Source of the DNA: Clostridia bacterium
GTDB lineage: Bacteria; Bacillota; Clostridia; Oscillospirales; Acutalibacteraceae
NCBI GenBank assembly: GCA_900770255.1
Contig: CAAGJN010000033.1
Location: forward strand, 1-27,968
Direction: 5' to 3'
Length of the DNA: 27,968 nt
Shown: positions 14,929 through 21,508 of the stretch, piece after piece
How positions within the stretch are numbered: the stretch's first letter is position 1
How the letters are laid out: each line of letters begins with the position of its first letter
The notes under the pieces: generated by a model
Database searches by the model: none
What the model was told of the DNA's origin: nothing
Seen by the model: the letters and a program-made list of their open reading frames with translations, nothing else
Position numbers and translations under genes: made by a program

Positions 14929-14976
14929 CTAAATATTGCAGGCGCTCACGCGCCAGAGTAAAATCAAAAGATACAT
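14929..14976 (-). CDS. Possible 15-residue leader peptide between T-box and trpX
   Basis: After the T-box terminator the minus strand shows GGAGG, six bases, then an ATG and a 15-codon frame reading MYLLILLWRVSACNI with a TAG stop. The spacing and strength of the ribosome binding site are ideal, better than those of trpX. Codon 8 is a tryptophan codon. A five-base hairpin with a GTGA loop (GGCGC against GCGCC) begins at the last two bases of that codon. Whether it is translated is unknown. It could be a regulatory leader peptide or a chance frame. If real, it would be a second, ribosome-based tryptophan sensor behind the T-box. Confidence 0.4.
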   Translation of the reverse strand: MYLLILLWRVSACNI

Positions 14977-14990
14977 ATATTACCTCCGAA

Positions 14991-15267
14991 AATAAAAAAC
15001 TCCCGTCCCTGCAAAAATGCTGGGACAGGAGATATTATCCTGCGGTGCCACCCGGCTTGACGCTGTTGCGTCCGCTCAACGCGTACTGACATACGCTGAC
15101 CTTTTCTCACGGAGAGCCACACTCCGTCGCACATACTGAAAAGCCGAAGCTTTCGTTCCGATTGCCCTTAGAAGCCCATTCAGATCCATATCAATCTGCC
15201 GCAATTCCACCGCCTGCGGCTCTCTTTGAGATGAGGGAAAGATCTTACTCACTCTTCTTCAACGGTT
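14991..15267 (-). promoter_or_regulatory. Tryptophan-specific T-box riboswitch leader
   Basis: The T-box sequence GGGTGGCACCGCA is at 15041-15053, read on the minus strand. Its bulge UGGC would pair with a tRNA ending GCCA, which fits bacterial tRNA-Trp with discriminator G. Stem I can be drawn: AGAAG pairs with CTTCT at the base and AGATC with GATCT above. Between them lies the specifier loop, AGTGAGTA on one side and GAATGGG on the other, so the specifier codon is UGG (15176-15178). A UUCG-capped hairpin (AAAGC against GCTTT) and a stem III-like hairpin (GACGC against GCGTC) follow. The leader ends in a terminator. Uncharged tRNA-Trp should stabilise the antiterminator and switch on trpXYZ. 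Confidence 0.93.
14994..15031 (-). terminator. T-box-controlled terminator
   Basis: The minus-strand arms CTCCTGTCCC and GGGACGGGAG form a ten-pair stem with one G-U. GCA/TGC pairs above it after an A-A mismatch, and TTTTTT follows. The 5' arm also contains the segment that the T-box would capture in the antiterminator fold, so the two structures exclude each other. Confidence 0.9.
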
Positions 15268-15273
15268 TACTGA

Positions 15274-15302
15274 ATTGTATCACTCGGGATAACGGTTGTC
15301 AA
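15274..15302 (-). promoter_or_regulatory. Promoter of the T-box-trpXYZ unit
   Basis: Minus-strand TTGACA, a 17-base spacer and TACAAT: a perfect -35 and five of six in the -10. The predicted start near 15267 is about ten bases before the first strand of T-box stem I. Control is therefore likely at termination, not at initiation. Confidence 0.85.
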
Positions 15303-15557
15303 TAGATTTTTTTACTTTTGTTTCAACACCCATTTTTCAGATATTCTTCAGCTAAGAAAACAGTAAAAATTCACAAACAAATTCGCTCTATTATATGCCC
15401 GGGTCTGTTTTCGGGTGCAAAACTCCGCTTGCGTTCATTTGCCGGAGCATCAGGCTGCCGCCGCAATCCTCAAAACTAAAAAAAGAAGCCAAAGCCCGCT
15501 ATGCGTGCTCTGCAAAACCAAGAACAACACACACGTGCCGGCATAAAATAGATCTTG
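15303..15557. other. Gene-free spacer between T-box promoter and cupin gene
   Basis: No open reading frame with a ribosome binding site and no strong hairpin-plus-T structure was found. Two weak promoter-like strings occur. On the plus strand TTCACA, 16 bases, then TATATG lies near 15370-15397 and could serve the cupin gene with a long leader. On the minus strand a TATAAT near 15395 has a poor -35. The rest appears featureless. Confidence 0.3.
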
Positions 15558-15569
15558 AGGAGGGATAAC

Positions 15570-15989
15570 ATGCACAATCAAAATAACGGGTGCCGCTGCG
15601 GCAGCGAGCCTCTGATTGTCAATATCCAGCGTGTAACCGGTGAAAACTCAAACTACCGCACGACTCTCTGGACGGGCGATCACCTTCAGCTCACGCTGAT
15701 GACGATACCGGTCGGAGGCGATATCGGGGTTGAGGTTCATGAGGACACCGATCAGTTCATCTGCATTGAGCAGGGCTGCGCCACAGTCAGAATGGGCAAC
15801 TCAAAATGCTCGGTTCAGGATGTCGGAAATGTCCGTGCGGGCTTTGCGATAGCCGTCCCTGCGGGAACATGGCACAATATAGTCAACCGCGGCAATATAC
15901 CGCTTCGGCTCTATTCGTTATACGCCCCGCCGCACCACGCGCCGGGCACGGTTCACCGGACAAAAGCTGACGCACAAAGAGAAAAATAA
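15570..15989 (+). CDS. Cupin-domain protein
   Basis: A 139-residue single-domain cupin. The first cupin motif runs through GGDIGVEVHEDTDQFICIEQG and the second through VPAGTWHNIVNRGNIPLRLYSLY, leaving one His in each motif and a Glu/Gln as likely metal ligands. I chose the ATG at 15570, which has AGGAGGG ideally spaced upstream. An earlier TTG lies next to this site and would be wrong. The N-terminus holds a short Cys-containing patch, GCRCG, not part of the fold, and the C-terminus a His-rich stretch (PPHHAPGTVH). Enzyme or sensor function cannot be told. It is a single-gene unit convergent with the pepT operon. Confidence 0.85.
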   Translation: MHNQNNGCRCGSEPLIVNIQRVTGENSNYRTTLWTGDHLQLTLMTIPVGGDIGVEVHEDTDQFICIEQGCATVRMGNSKCSVQDVGNVRAGFAIAVPAGTWHNIVNRGNIPLRLYSLYAPPHHAPGTVHRTKADAQREK

Positions 15990-15995
15990 AGCTCA

Positions 15996-16033
15996 CCGGC
16001 GCTGCGTATCTTAAAGCGCAGCACCGGACTTTT
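15996..16033. terminator. Bidirectional terminator between cupin and pepT operons
   Basis: CCGGCGCTGCG pairs with CGCAGCACCGG at ten of eleven positions. ACTTTTATT follows on the plus strand. On the minus strand the hairpin is followed by TGAGCTTTATTTTTC. It sits between convergent genes and can serve both. Confidence 0.75.
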
Positions 16034-16322
16034 ATTCAACCTCAACTGCAAAAAAATCATAGTAAAGATCGGTAGATTTGTCACCCTCGAACAGCAGAAT
16101 ACTGTCATCCTCAAGCCGCAGATTGTCGCCCGCATACTTCATGATAAAGTCCATGCCGTATTCGACAGCCTGTTTTTCATTTTCGGCGTATATAAACCCG
16201 CTCACCGGATTTACCGTGCCATCACGATCCACAACGCAGTTTCCATTCTCATCAAACTTCTTATATCTGCACTCGAGCATATAGCGCAAGCCGATATTGG
16301 GAATTTCATATTCCCCTGCCAT
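16032..16322 (-). CDS. Hypothetical 96-residue acidic protein
   Basis: I do not recognise this protein. It is small, acidic and soluble, with no signal peptide and no cysteine pattern; the single Cys pair is in ECRYKKF and NGNC. The order of short beta-like stretches (LRYMLECRYKKFDENGN, VSGFIYAENEKQAVEYGMDFIM, ILLFEGDK, DLYYDFFAVEVE) suggests a compact alpha/beta fold. GAGG a few bases before the ATG is an acceptable ribosome binding site. It starts 26 bases after the pepT stop and is probably transcribed with it. The 3' end touches the shared terminator. Confidence 0.65.
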   Translation of the reverse strand: MAGEYEIPNIGLRYMLECRYKKFDENGNCVVDRDGTVNPVSGFIYAENEKQAVEYGMDFIMKYAGDNLRLEDDSILLFEGDKSTDLYYDFFAVEVE

Positions 16323-16348
16323 TTACCTCATCTGCTCTCTAAATATTT

Positions 16349-17527
16349 TTACGCACGCTCAGCTGTGGCGATGTTTATAAGCACCTCAACCATCTTCGTC
16401 AGCGCATCGACCGGTATCGCCTCATTGATGCTGTGGAAGTTCATTCCGCCGGTCGGCAGATTGGGACACGGAAGGCCCTCAAAGGAAAGTCTCGCGCCGT
16501 CCGTTCCGCCGCGTATAGGAACAAGCTTAGGCTCAACACCTGCGTCAAGCATAGCTTTTTCAGCGCACTCGACTATATCCATGTGCTGCTCTATCACTTC
16601 GAGCATGTTATAATAGCTGTCTTTAATACTGACCTCAACAGTACCGCCGCCGTACTTTTCGTTCATAAAATCGGCAATCCCGGCGGCAAACCTCTTGCGG
16701 TTCTCAAATTTTTCCCTGTCGTGGTCTCTGATTATCATGTGCATACGCGCCTCTGTCTCGTTGCCGCTGATATGAGCAACATGGTAGAAACCCTCGCGAC
16801 CCTCCGTGTGCGCGGGAGTCTCCCACGCGGGAAGCATGCCGATAAATTCCGCAAGATACAGCGAAGCATTACGCATTTTATTTTTTGCCGAACCCGGGTG
16901 CGTATTGACTCCATGGATAATGACGTCCGCATCGGCAGCGTTGAAATTCTCACACTCGATGCCGCCGACCTCGCCTCCGTCAACCGTATATGCAAAATCC
17001 GCGCCGAAGCGCTCAAAGTCAAAATGATCGGCTCCCCTGCCGATCTCCTCATCGGGAGTAAAACAGATGCTCAGGGCTCCGTGCCTGATATTCTCATCGG
17101 AGTTCAGCGCGGCGCACAGCGCGACTATTTCGGCGATGCCCGCCTTATCGTCAGCGCCGAGCAGGGTTGTGCAGTCCGAGACGATGAGCTGCTGACCGAT
17201 ATATTTTTCGCTGACCATCGGAGCATTTTTGCCGTCAAAGGTTATTATCCTCGGTTTGACGTTTGCGCCGCTCACATCGGGAGATGTGTCCATGTGCGAA
17301 ATAAAACCTATCTTGGGGCAGTTTTCGCAGCCTGCAGAGGCCGGAATGTGGCCGTAGACATAGCCGAGCTCGTCGCGTGCGGCATCTGCGACACCCGCCG
17401 ATCTGAGTTCCTCGGCAAGATAATCGGCAAATGCGAGCTGCTTTGCAGTTGAAGGCACGGTACCGCTCTCCTCGTCCGAAGAAGTATCAAAGGTTACATA
17501 TTTTAAAAATCTCTCGACAACTGTCAT
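16349..17527 (-). CDS. pepT: Peptidase T (tripeptide aminopeptidase)
   Basis: A zinc-dependent M20B peptidase that removes the N-terminal residue of tripeptides in the cytoplasm. At 392 residues it is close to the usual length (about 405-410). The metal and catalytic residues stand in order: His78 and Asp80 in FISHMDTSPD, the bridging Asp in GADDKAG (about 124-130), the Glu pair in TPDEEIGRG (160-161), the Asp of DGGEVGG, and the last His in GMNFHSINEA. The dimerisation lid domain lies between about 205 and 310 (NTHPGSAKNKMRNASLYLAEF is its start). AGGAG precedes the ATG. It has its own promoter with an extended -10 and is followed by a small unknown gene. Nutritional peptide use is the expected role. 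Confidence 0.95.
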   Translation of the reverse strand: MTVVERFLKYVTFDTSSDEESGTVPSTAKQLAFADYLAEELRSAGVADAARDELGYVYGHIPASAGCENCPKIGFISHMDTSPDVSGANVKPRIITFDGKNAPMVSEKYIGQQLIVSDCTTLLGADDKAGIAEIVALCAALNSDENIRHGALSICFTPDEEIGRGADHFDFERFGADFAYTVDGGEVGGIECENFNAADADVIIHGVNTHPGSAKNKMRNASLYLAEFIGMLPAWETPAHTEGREGFYHVAHISGNETEARMHMIIRDHDREKFENRKRFAAGIADFMNEKYGGGTVEVSIKDSYYNMLEVIEQHMDIVECAEKAMLDAGVEPKLVPIRGGTDGARLSFEGLPCPNLPTGGMNFHSINEAIPVDALTKMVEVLINIATAERA

Positions 17528-17557
17528 TTAGTTCGTCTCCTAACCTATCAGTATGTA

Positions 17558-17586
17558 ATAATATCACACTTTACAAATTTTTTCAA
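17558..17586 (-). promoter_or_regulatory. Promoter of pepT
   Basis: Minus-strand TTGAAA, a 17-base spacer and TATTAT preceded by TGA (extended -10). The start near 17551 gives a leader of about 24 bases, just enough for the AGGAG ribosome binding site. Confidence 0.7.
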
Positions 17587-17638
17587 TAAGAAAAAACAAT
17601 GTTTCTGAAATTTATTTTTTTCGAAGCTGAAAATCTAT

Positions 17639-17675
17639 AAAAATTGACCGCTACAGAATACAGCGGTCAATTTTT
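17639..17675 (-). terminator. Terminator of pfkA-pcrA operon
   Basis: A perfect inverted repeat (AAAAATTGACCGCT and its complement) with a nine-base loop. On the minus strand the second arm ends in TTTTT. It overlaps the TAA stop of pcrA by one base. The A/T symmetry means it could also stop plus-strand readthrough. Confidence 0.85.
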
Positions 17676-20113
17676 TATACTTTTTCGAGCTTGGCATAGT
17701 TTGCCATGATCTTTTTTGTGCCCACCTTATCAAAAGCTATTTCGAGCATGGTGTCGTTCGCCATCTTCTGCATACTCAGTATAACTCCCGTACCGTAGGC
17801 CTTGTGTTTGACAGTTTCGCCTATTGAATAGCTCTGCGCGGCAGCTGTTGCTTTTTTCGCGGTGCCTGAGAAGCCGGCGGCAGACGAAAATCCGTGCGAC
17901 GGCTTTGACGGGATAGATCCCGACGCTCTTGCGGCGCCCGTGTAGTCCGCCTTTGAGAAACCGTGCGGCGCGCCCTGCCCTGCGGATCTCTGCTGCGGAA
18001 CGTCGTAGGTTCGATAAGACATCGGACTTGCGCCCTTCTTATCGAGCAGCTCGTCGGGTATCTCCTCAACAAACCTTGACGGGCGGTTGCGGTTCGTCAT
18101 GCCGTAGAGCATTCGCGTCCCGGAACAGGAGATAAAAAGCCTTTTCTTGGCTCTGGTTATCGCGACATATGCAAGTCTGCGCTCCTCCTCGATATTCTCG
18201 GGCTCATACAAAATCGTCTGCATACCCGGGAAGATGCCCTCCTCCATGCCGACTATAAACACGTTCGGGAACTCGAGGCCCTTGGCAGAGTGTATCGTCA
18301 TCATAACGACGGCCTGCGTCTGAGCATTGTAGTTGTCGATATCCGTCAGCAGCGCGGTCTCCTGCAAAAAGCCGTTGAGGTCGCCCTCGGGATTCTCCTC
18401 GCAGTAGCGCCTGATATTGTTGCCGAGCTCGTCAAGGTTCGCCACGCGTTCCTGATATTTTTCGGGCTCGTTTGCAAGCGACGGCGTATAGCCCGTCTCA
18501 TCGAGTATCACACCGAGCAGATCCTCCAGCGGCATGGTATCCAGCTTTTCGCGAAAAGAGTCGATGAGCTTGCCGAAGGCCATAAGCTTTGATGAAGCGC
18601 GTGAAAGCTTAGCATACTGATCCGCCGAGCGTATCACTTCAAACGGCTCGACTCCGAGTCCGTTTGCGATCTCAAACACGGCGTTTACCGAAGTCTCGCC
18701 TATGCCGCGCTTAGGCTCGTTTATAATGCGTCTGAGGCGTATCTCGTCGGCGGTGTTGTTGACAACATGCAGATAAGCCATCGCATCCTTTATCTCCTTG
18801 CGGTCATAGAAGCGCAAACCGCCGATTATCCTGTAGGGTATGCCGCTGCGGATGAAGGACTGCTCGATAAGGTTCGACTGCGCGTTCATTCTGTAAAGCA
18901 CGGCGTGGTCGTTCCACTCGCCGCCGCCCGCGATATCAGTCATTATCGTATCGGCGACATGTCGGCTCTCGTCCATCGCGTCCTCTGCGACGTAAAACTC
19001 TATCTTTGCGCCCTGTCCGTTGTCCGTCCAGAGGCTTTTGCCCTTTCTCTGCTCGTTATTCGCGATAACGGCGTTGGCGGCGTCAAGTATTGTCTGCGTC
19101 GAGCGGTAATTCTGCTCAAGGCGGATCACTCTTGCGTTCTTATACTGCTTTTCGAAGCTCAGTATATTTTCAATCGTCGCGCCGCGGAAGCGGTATATGC
19201 TCTGATCGTCGTCGCCGACGACGCAGATATTTTCGTGCCCCGCCGCAAGCAGAGCCGTGAGCACATACTGGGCGTGGTTCGTGTCCTGATACTCATCCAC
19301 CATTATGTACTTGAAGCGGTTCTGATAATATTCGCGGGTCTCCGTGCTCGTCTTGAGCAGTTTTACCGTATTGACGATCAGGTCATCAAAATCCATGGCG
19401 TCTGCCTTTTTCAGAAAGCTCTGATATTCGGCATAGACATCGCCGATCTTTTTAAGACGGATATCGGCTCCGCTCGTCGCGATAAATTCCTCAGGCGTGA
19501 CGAGCTCGTCCTTAGCGCGGCTTATCTCGGAGAGCACGGACTTGACCGGGATCATTTTTTCGTCATAACCCAGACGCTTGATGCACTCCTTGGCGGCGCG
19601 CTTTGAGTCGTCGCTGTCATATATGGTGAAGTTATGCGTATAACCGATCTCATCGGCGTGGCGGCGCAGAATCTTGGCGCAGGTCGAGTGAAATGTGCTC
19701 GCCCACACGTCGTTGCCGCAGTCGCCGAGCGCCCTGCAGATACGCTCCTTGAGTTCGCCCGCCGCCTTGTTAGTAAAAGTGATGGCGAGTATCTGCCACG
19801 GCTTTGCGGGGTTTATGCTCAGAAGCTCCTCGGCCTCAAACAGGCTCGTGTTGCCGTCGAGATAAGCCCGAAGCAGCTCCTCGTCCCCGTCGCTCACTGG
19901 GCGCGAAAACTCAGAGGAATAATATGCCTCGCCGTATTTGACAAGATTTACTATGCGGTTGACAAGCACGGTCGTTTTGCCGCTGCCCGCTCCCGCAAGT
20001 ACCAAAAGCGGTCCTTTGGTGGCAAGGACCGCTTCAAGCTGCATATCATTCATTCGACTGAACTCTTTTTTGATTATCTGCTGTCTTAAAGAAATCAGTT
20101 TTTCTATGCTCAT
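17675..20113 (-). CDS. pcrA: ATP-dependent DNA helicase PcrA/UvrD
   Basis: A superfamily 1A 3'-5' helicase of 812 residues, acting in repair and plasmid replication and clearing RecA and stalled polymerase. All motifs are present: Walker A AGAGSGKTT (about 40-48), Ia AITFTNKAAGELKERI, II MVDEYQDTNHAQY, III VVGDDDQSIYRFRGA, IV LEQNYRS, V MTIHSAKGLEFPNVF and VI EEERRLAYVAITRAKKRLF. Compared with Bacillus PcrA (about 740 residues) there is an insertion of about 45 residues between motifs I and Ia (GEAYYSSEFSRPVSDGDEEL region). The low-complexity C-terminal linker leads to a Tudor-like end (YSIGETVKHKAYGTGVILSM), known to bind RNA polymerase in PcrA. AAGGA precedes the ATG. It lies nine bases after pfkA. 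Confidence 0.96.
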   Translation of the reverse strand: MSIEKLISLRQQIIKKEFSRMNDMQLEAVLATKGPLLVLAGAGSGKTTVLVNRIVNLVKYGEAYYSSEFSRPVSDGDEELLRAYLDGNTSLFEAEELLSINPAKPWQILAITFTNKAAGELKERICRALGDCGNDVWASTFHSTCAKILRRHADEIGYTHNFTIYDSDDSKRAAKECIKRLGYDEKMIPVKSVLSEISRAKDELVTPEEFIATSGADIRLKKIGDVYAEYQSFLKKADAMDFDDLIVNTVKLLKTSTETREYYQNRFKYIMVDEYQDTNHAQYVLTALLAAGHENICVVGDDDQSIYRFRGATIENILSFEKQYKNARVIRLEQNYRSTQTILDAANAVIANNEQRKGKSLWTDNGQGAKIEFYVAEDAMDESRHVADTIMTDIAGGGEWNDHAVLYRMNAQSNLIEQSFIRSGIPYRIIGGLRFYDRKEIKDAMAYLHVVNNTADEIRLRRIINEPKRGIGETSVNAVFEIANGLGVEPFEVIRSADQYAKLSRASSKLMAFGKLIDSFREKLDTMPLEDLLGVILDETGYTPSLANEPEKYQERVANLDELGNNIRRYCEENPEGDLNGFLQETALLTDIDNYNAQTQAVVMMTIHSAKGLEFPNVFIVGMEEGIFPGMQTILYEPENIEEERRLAYVAITRAKKRLFISCSGTRMLYGMTNRNRPSRFVEEIPDELLDKKGASPMSYRTYDVPQQRSAGQGAPHGFSKADYTGAARASGSIPSKPSHGFSSAAGFSGTAKKATAAAQSYSIGETVKHKAYGTGVILSMQKMANDTMLEIAFDKVGTKKIMANYAKLEKV

Positions 20114-20122
20114 ATTATATCC

Positions 20123-21085
20123 TTAGATTGAGATCTCATTTGCAAGCTCATAGTCTTTCATGTCTATGGTCTTGGTCATTTTAAGCGCTTCGAAAATATC
20201 GAAATCAACGATCTTGTTATCCTTGATGCCGACAACCCTGTTGCCGATGCCCTGAGTGAGCAGATCGACTGCGCGCGAGCCCATCTGGCTTGCCATGACT
20301 CTGTCCCGCGCTGTAGGCGATCCGCCGCGCTGGACATGTCCGAGGACAGTAGCCCTCGACTCTACGCCCGTCTCCGCCTCGATCTTCTTTGCGATCTCTT
20401 CGGTGCCGCCGACTCCCTCTGCGACTATGACGACAAAATGCTTCTTGCCGGTCTTTTGAAACTCGCGGATGCGGGCAATGACATCGCGCTCGATATCGTA
20501 CTCGATTTCGGGCACGAGGATAGCGGTGGCGCCGACAGCAATGCCGGACTCGAGCGCAAGATAACCCGCGCCGCGTCCCATAACTTCGACAACGGTGCAG
20601 CGATCGTGCGACTCCGAGGTGTCGCGGATGCGATCCACCATCTGAACTATGGTGTTAAGGCAGGTATCATAGCCTATAGTATAATCCGTGCAGGCAATGT
20701 CATTGTCTATAGTTCCGGGCAGGCCGATGCAGGGAATCCCTCTGAGTGAAAGATCCCTCGCGCCTCTGAACGAGCCGTCGCCGCCGATGATTACCATACC
20801 GTCGATACTGAATTTTTTACAGATATTGACAGCCTTCTGAAGTCCCTCTTCGGTCTTGAACTCGGGGCATCTCGCCGAATAGAGGATCGTACCGCCCCTT
20901 GTGATTATATCTGATACGGAGCGGAGGTTCATCTCATGTATGTCGCCGTTTATCAATCCGGTATAACCGCGATTGATTCCGTAAACTTTAATCCCTCTCT
21001 GGCAGGCTGTGCGCACGACCGCGCGGACAGCGGGGTTCATACCAGGTGCGTCTCCGCCGCTTGTAAGCACTGCAATGCTCTTCAT
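20123..21085 (-). CDS. pfkA: ATP-dependent 6-phosphofructokinase
   Basis: The committed step of glycolysis, fructose-6-phosphate plus ATP to fructose-1,6-bisphosphate, in the cytoplasm. The 320 residues and motif numbering match bacterial PfkA closely. GGDGS is at 101-105 with Gly104, which marks ATP rather than pyrophosphate as donor. PGTIDNDI is at 123-130 with catalytic Asp127 and Asp129. The substrate-binding VVEVMGRGAGYLAL and the final LGHVQRGGSPTARDR are intact. GGAGG stands upstream of the ATG. It heads a two-gene unit with pcrA and has a strong promoter of its own in the gap after dnaE. Allosteric control by PEP/ADP is usual for the family. Confidence 0.97.
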   Translation of the reverse strand: MKSIAVLTSGGDAPGMNPAVRAVVRTACQRGIKVYGINRGYTGLINGDIHEMNLRSVSDIITRGGTILYSARCPEFKTEEGLQKAVNICKKFSIDGMVIIGGDGSFRGARDLSLRGIPCIGLPGTIDNDIACTDYTIGYDTCLNTIVQMVDRIRDTSESHDRCTVVEVMGRGAGYLALESGIAVGATAILVPEIEYDIERDVIARIREFQKTGKKHFVVIVAEGVGGTEEIAKKIEAETGVESRATVLGHVQRGGSPTARDRVMASQMGSRAVDLLTQGIGNRVVGIKDNKIVDFDIFEALKMTKTIDMKDYELANEISI

Positions 21086-21147
21086 GTGTCATTCCTCCGT
21101 CACTGTTGATAAATCTTTATTCCGCTGTTATTTAAGCTTTGTTCTAA

Positions 21148-21176
21148 TATCATACACTCTTAGCAAATCAAAGTCA
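21148..21176 (-). promoter_or_regulatory. Promoter of pfkA-pcrA
   Basis: Minus-strand TTGACT, a 17-base spacer and TATGAT (five of six at both boxes). The start near 21141 leaves a 55-base leader before the pfkA ATG. Confidence 0.75.
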
Positions 21177-21508
21177 AATAAAATCGCATTTTTTCTGTAA
21201 ATAAATGTCATTTTTTCAGGCTTCTCGGCATCTTTTAAGCCTTGTCTCGTCGAAAGCCGCAAGATAAGCAAATAACTGCCCTCTGACCTGCACAGGCGCT
21301 CATACGCCGGGCGATTAGACAGCCCGTCGCCAAAGAAAAACCGGGCACGGCTGACTGATAAGATTGAGCCGAATCGAACGCACCCGTGCCGAGAAGGCTC
21401 CGCGGCGCCGTATGTAACGCAACGGCCGCACATGAGCCTGAAAGCTTGCTGACATCTGTCGGAAAGCCTCTTTATGCGAAGTCGGGTTCCAAATCTTGCA
21501 GCTCCTCG
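21177..21508. other. Unexplained spacer between dnaE and the pfkA promoter
   Basis: This is 332 bases with no gene I can support, unusually long for this tightly packed operon. It is GC-rich and full of short inverted repeats, for example GGCACGG against CCGTGCC and GGCGA against TCGCC. It contains one weak terminator-like hairpin and a 101-codon minus-strand frame that has no ribosome binding site and runs through the pfkA promoter. It could be a dispersed palindromic repeat, a structured RNA or a decayed gene. Confidence 0.35.
21336..21390 (-). terminator. Weak terminator candidate after dnaE
   Basis: Minus-strand GGCACGG pairs with CCGTGCC across a long loop of about 33 bases, followed by CGG and TTTTT. 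It lies about 120 bases after the dnaE stop and before the pfkA promoter. The long loop makes it uncertain. Confidence 0.35.

Noticed and set aside
15171..15200. A second TGG near 15188 as T-box specifier
   Set aside because: It falls next to or in the upper stem (GATCT side), outside the GAATGGG loop. Both would read Trp, so the conclusion does not change.
16433..17452. 339-codon plus-strand frame opposite pepT
   Set aside because: Antisense shadow of a clear M20 peptidase gene; translation shows no family pattern.
18767..19606. 279-codon plus-strand frame opposite pcrA
   Set aside because: Antisense shadow; the helicase motifs on the minus strand account for the sequence.
21128..21433. 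101-codon minus-strand frame between dnaE and pfkA
   Set aside because: No ribosome binding site before its ATG, and it reads straight through the pfkA -35 and -10 boxes. Kept only as part of the unexplained spacer.
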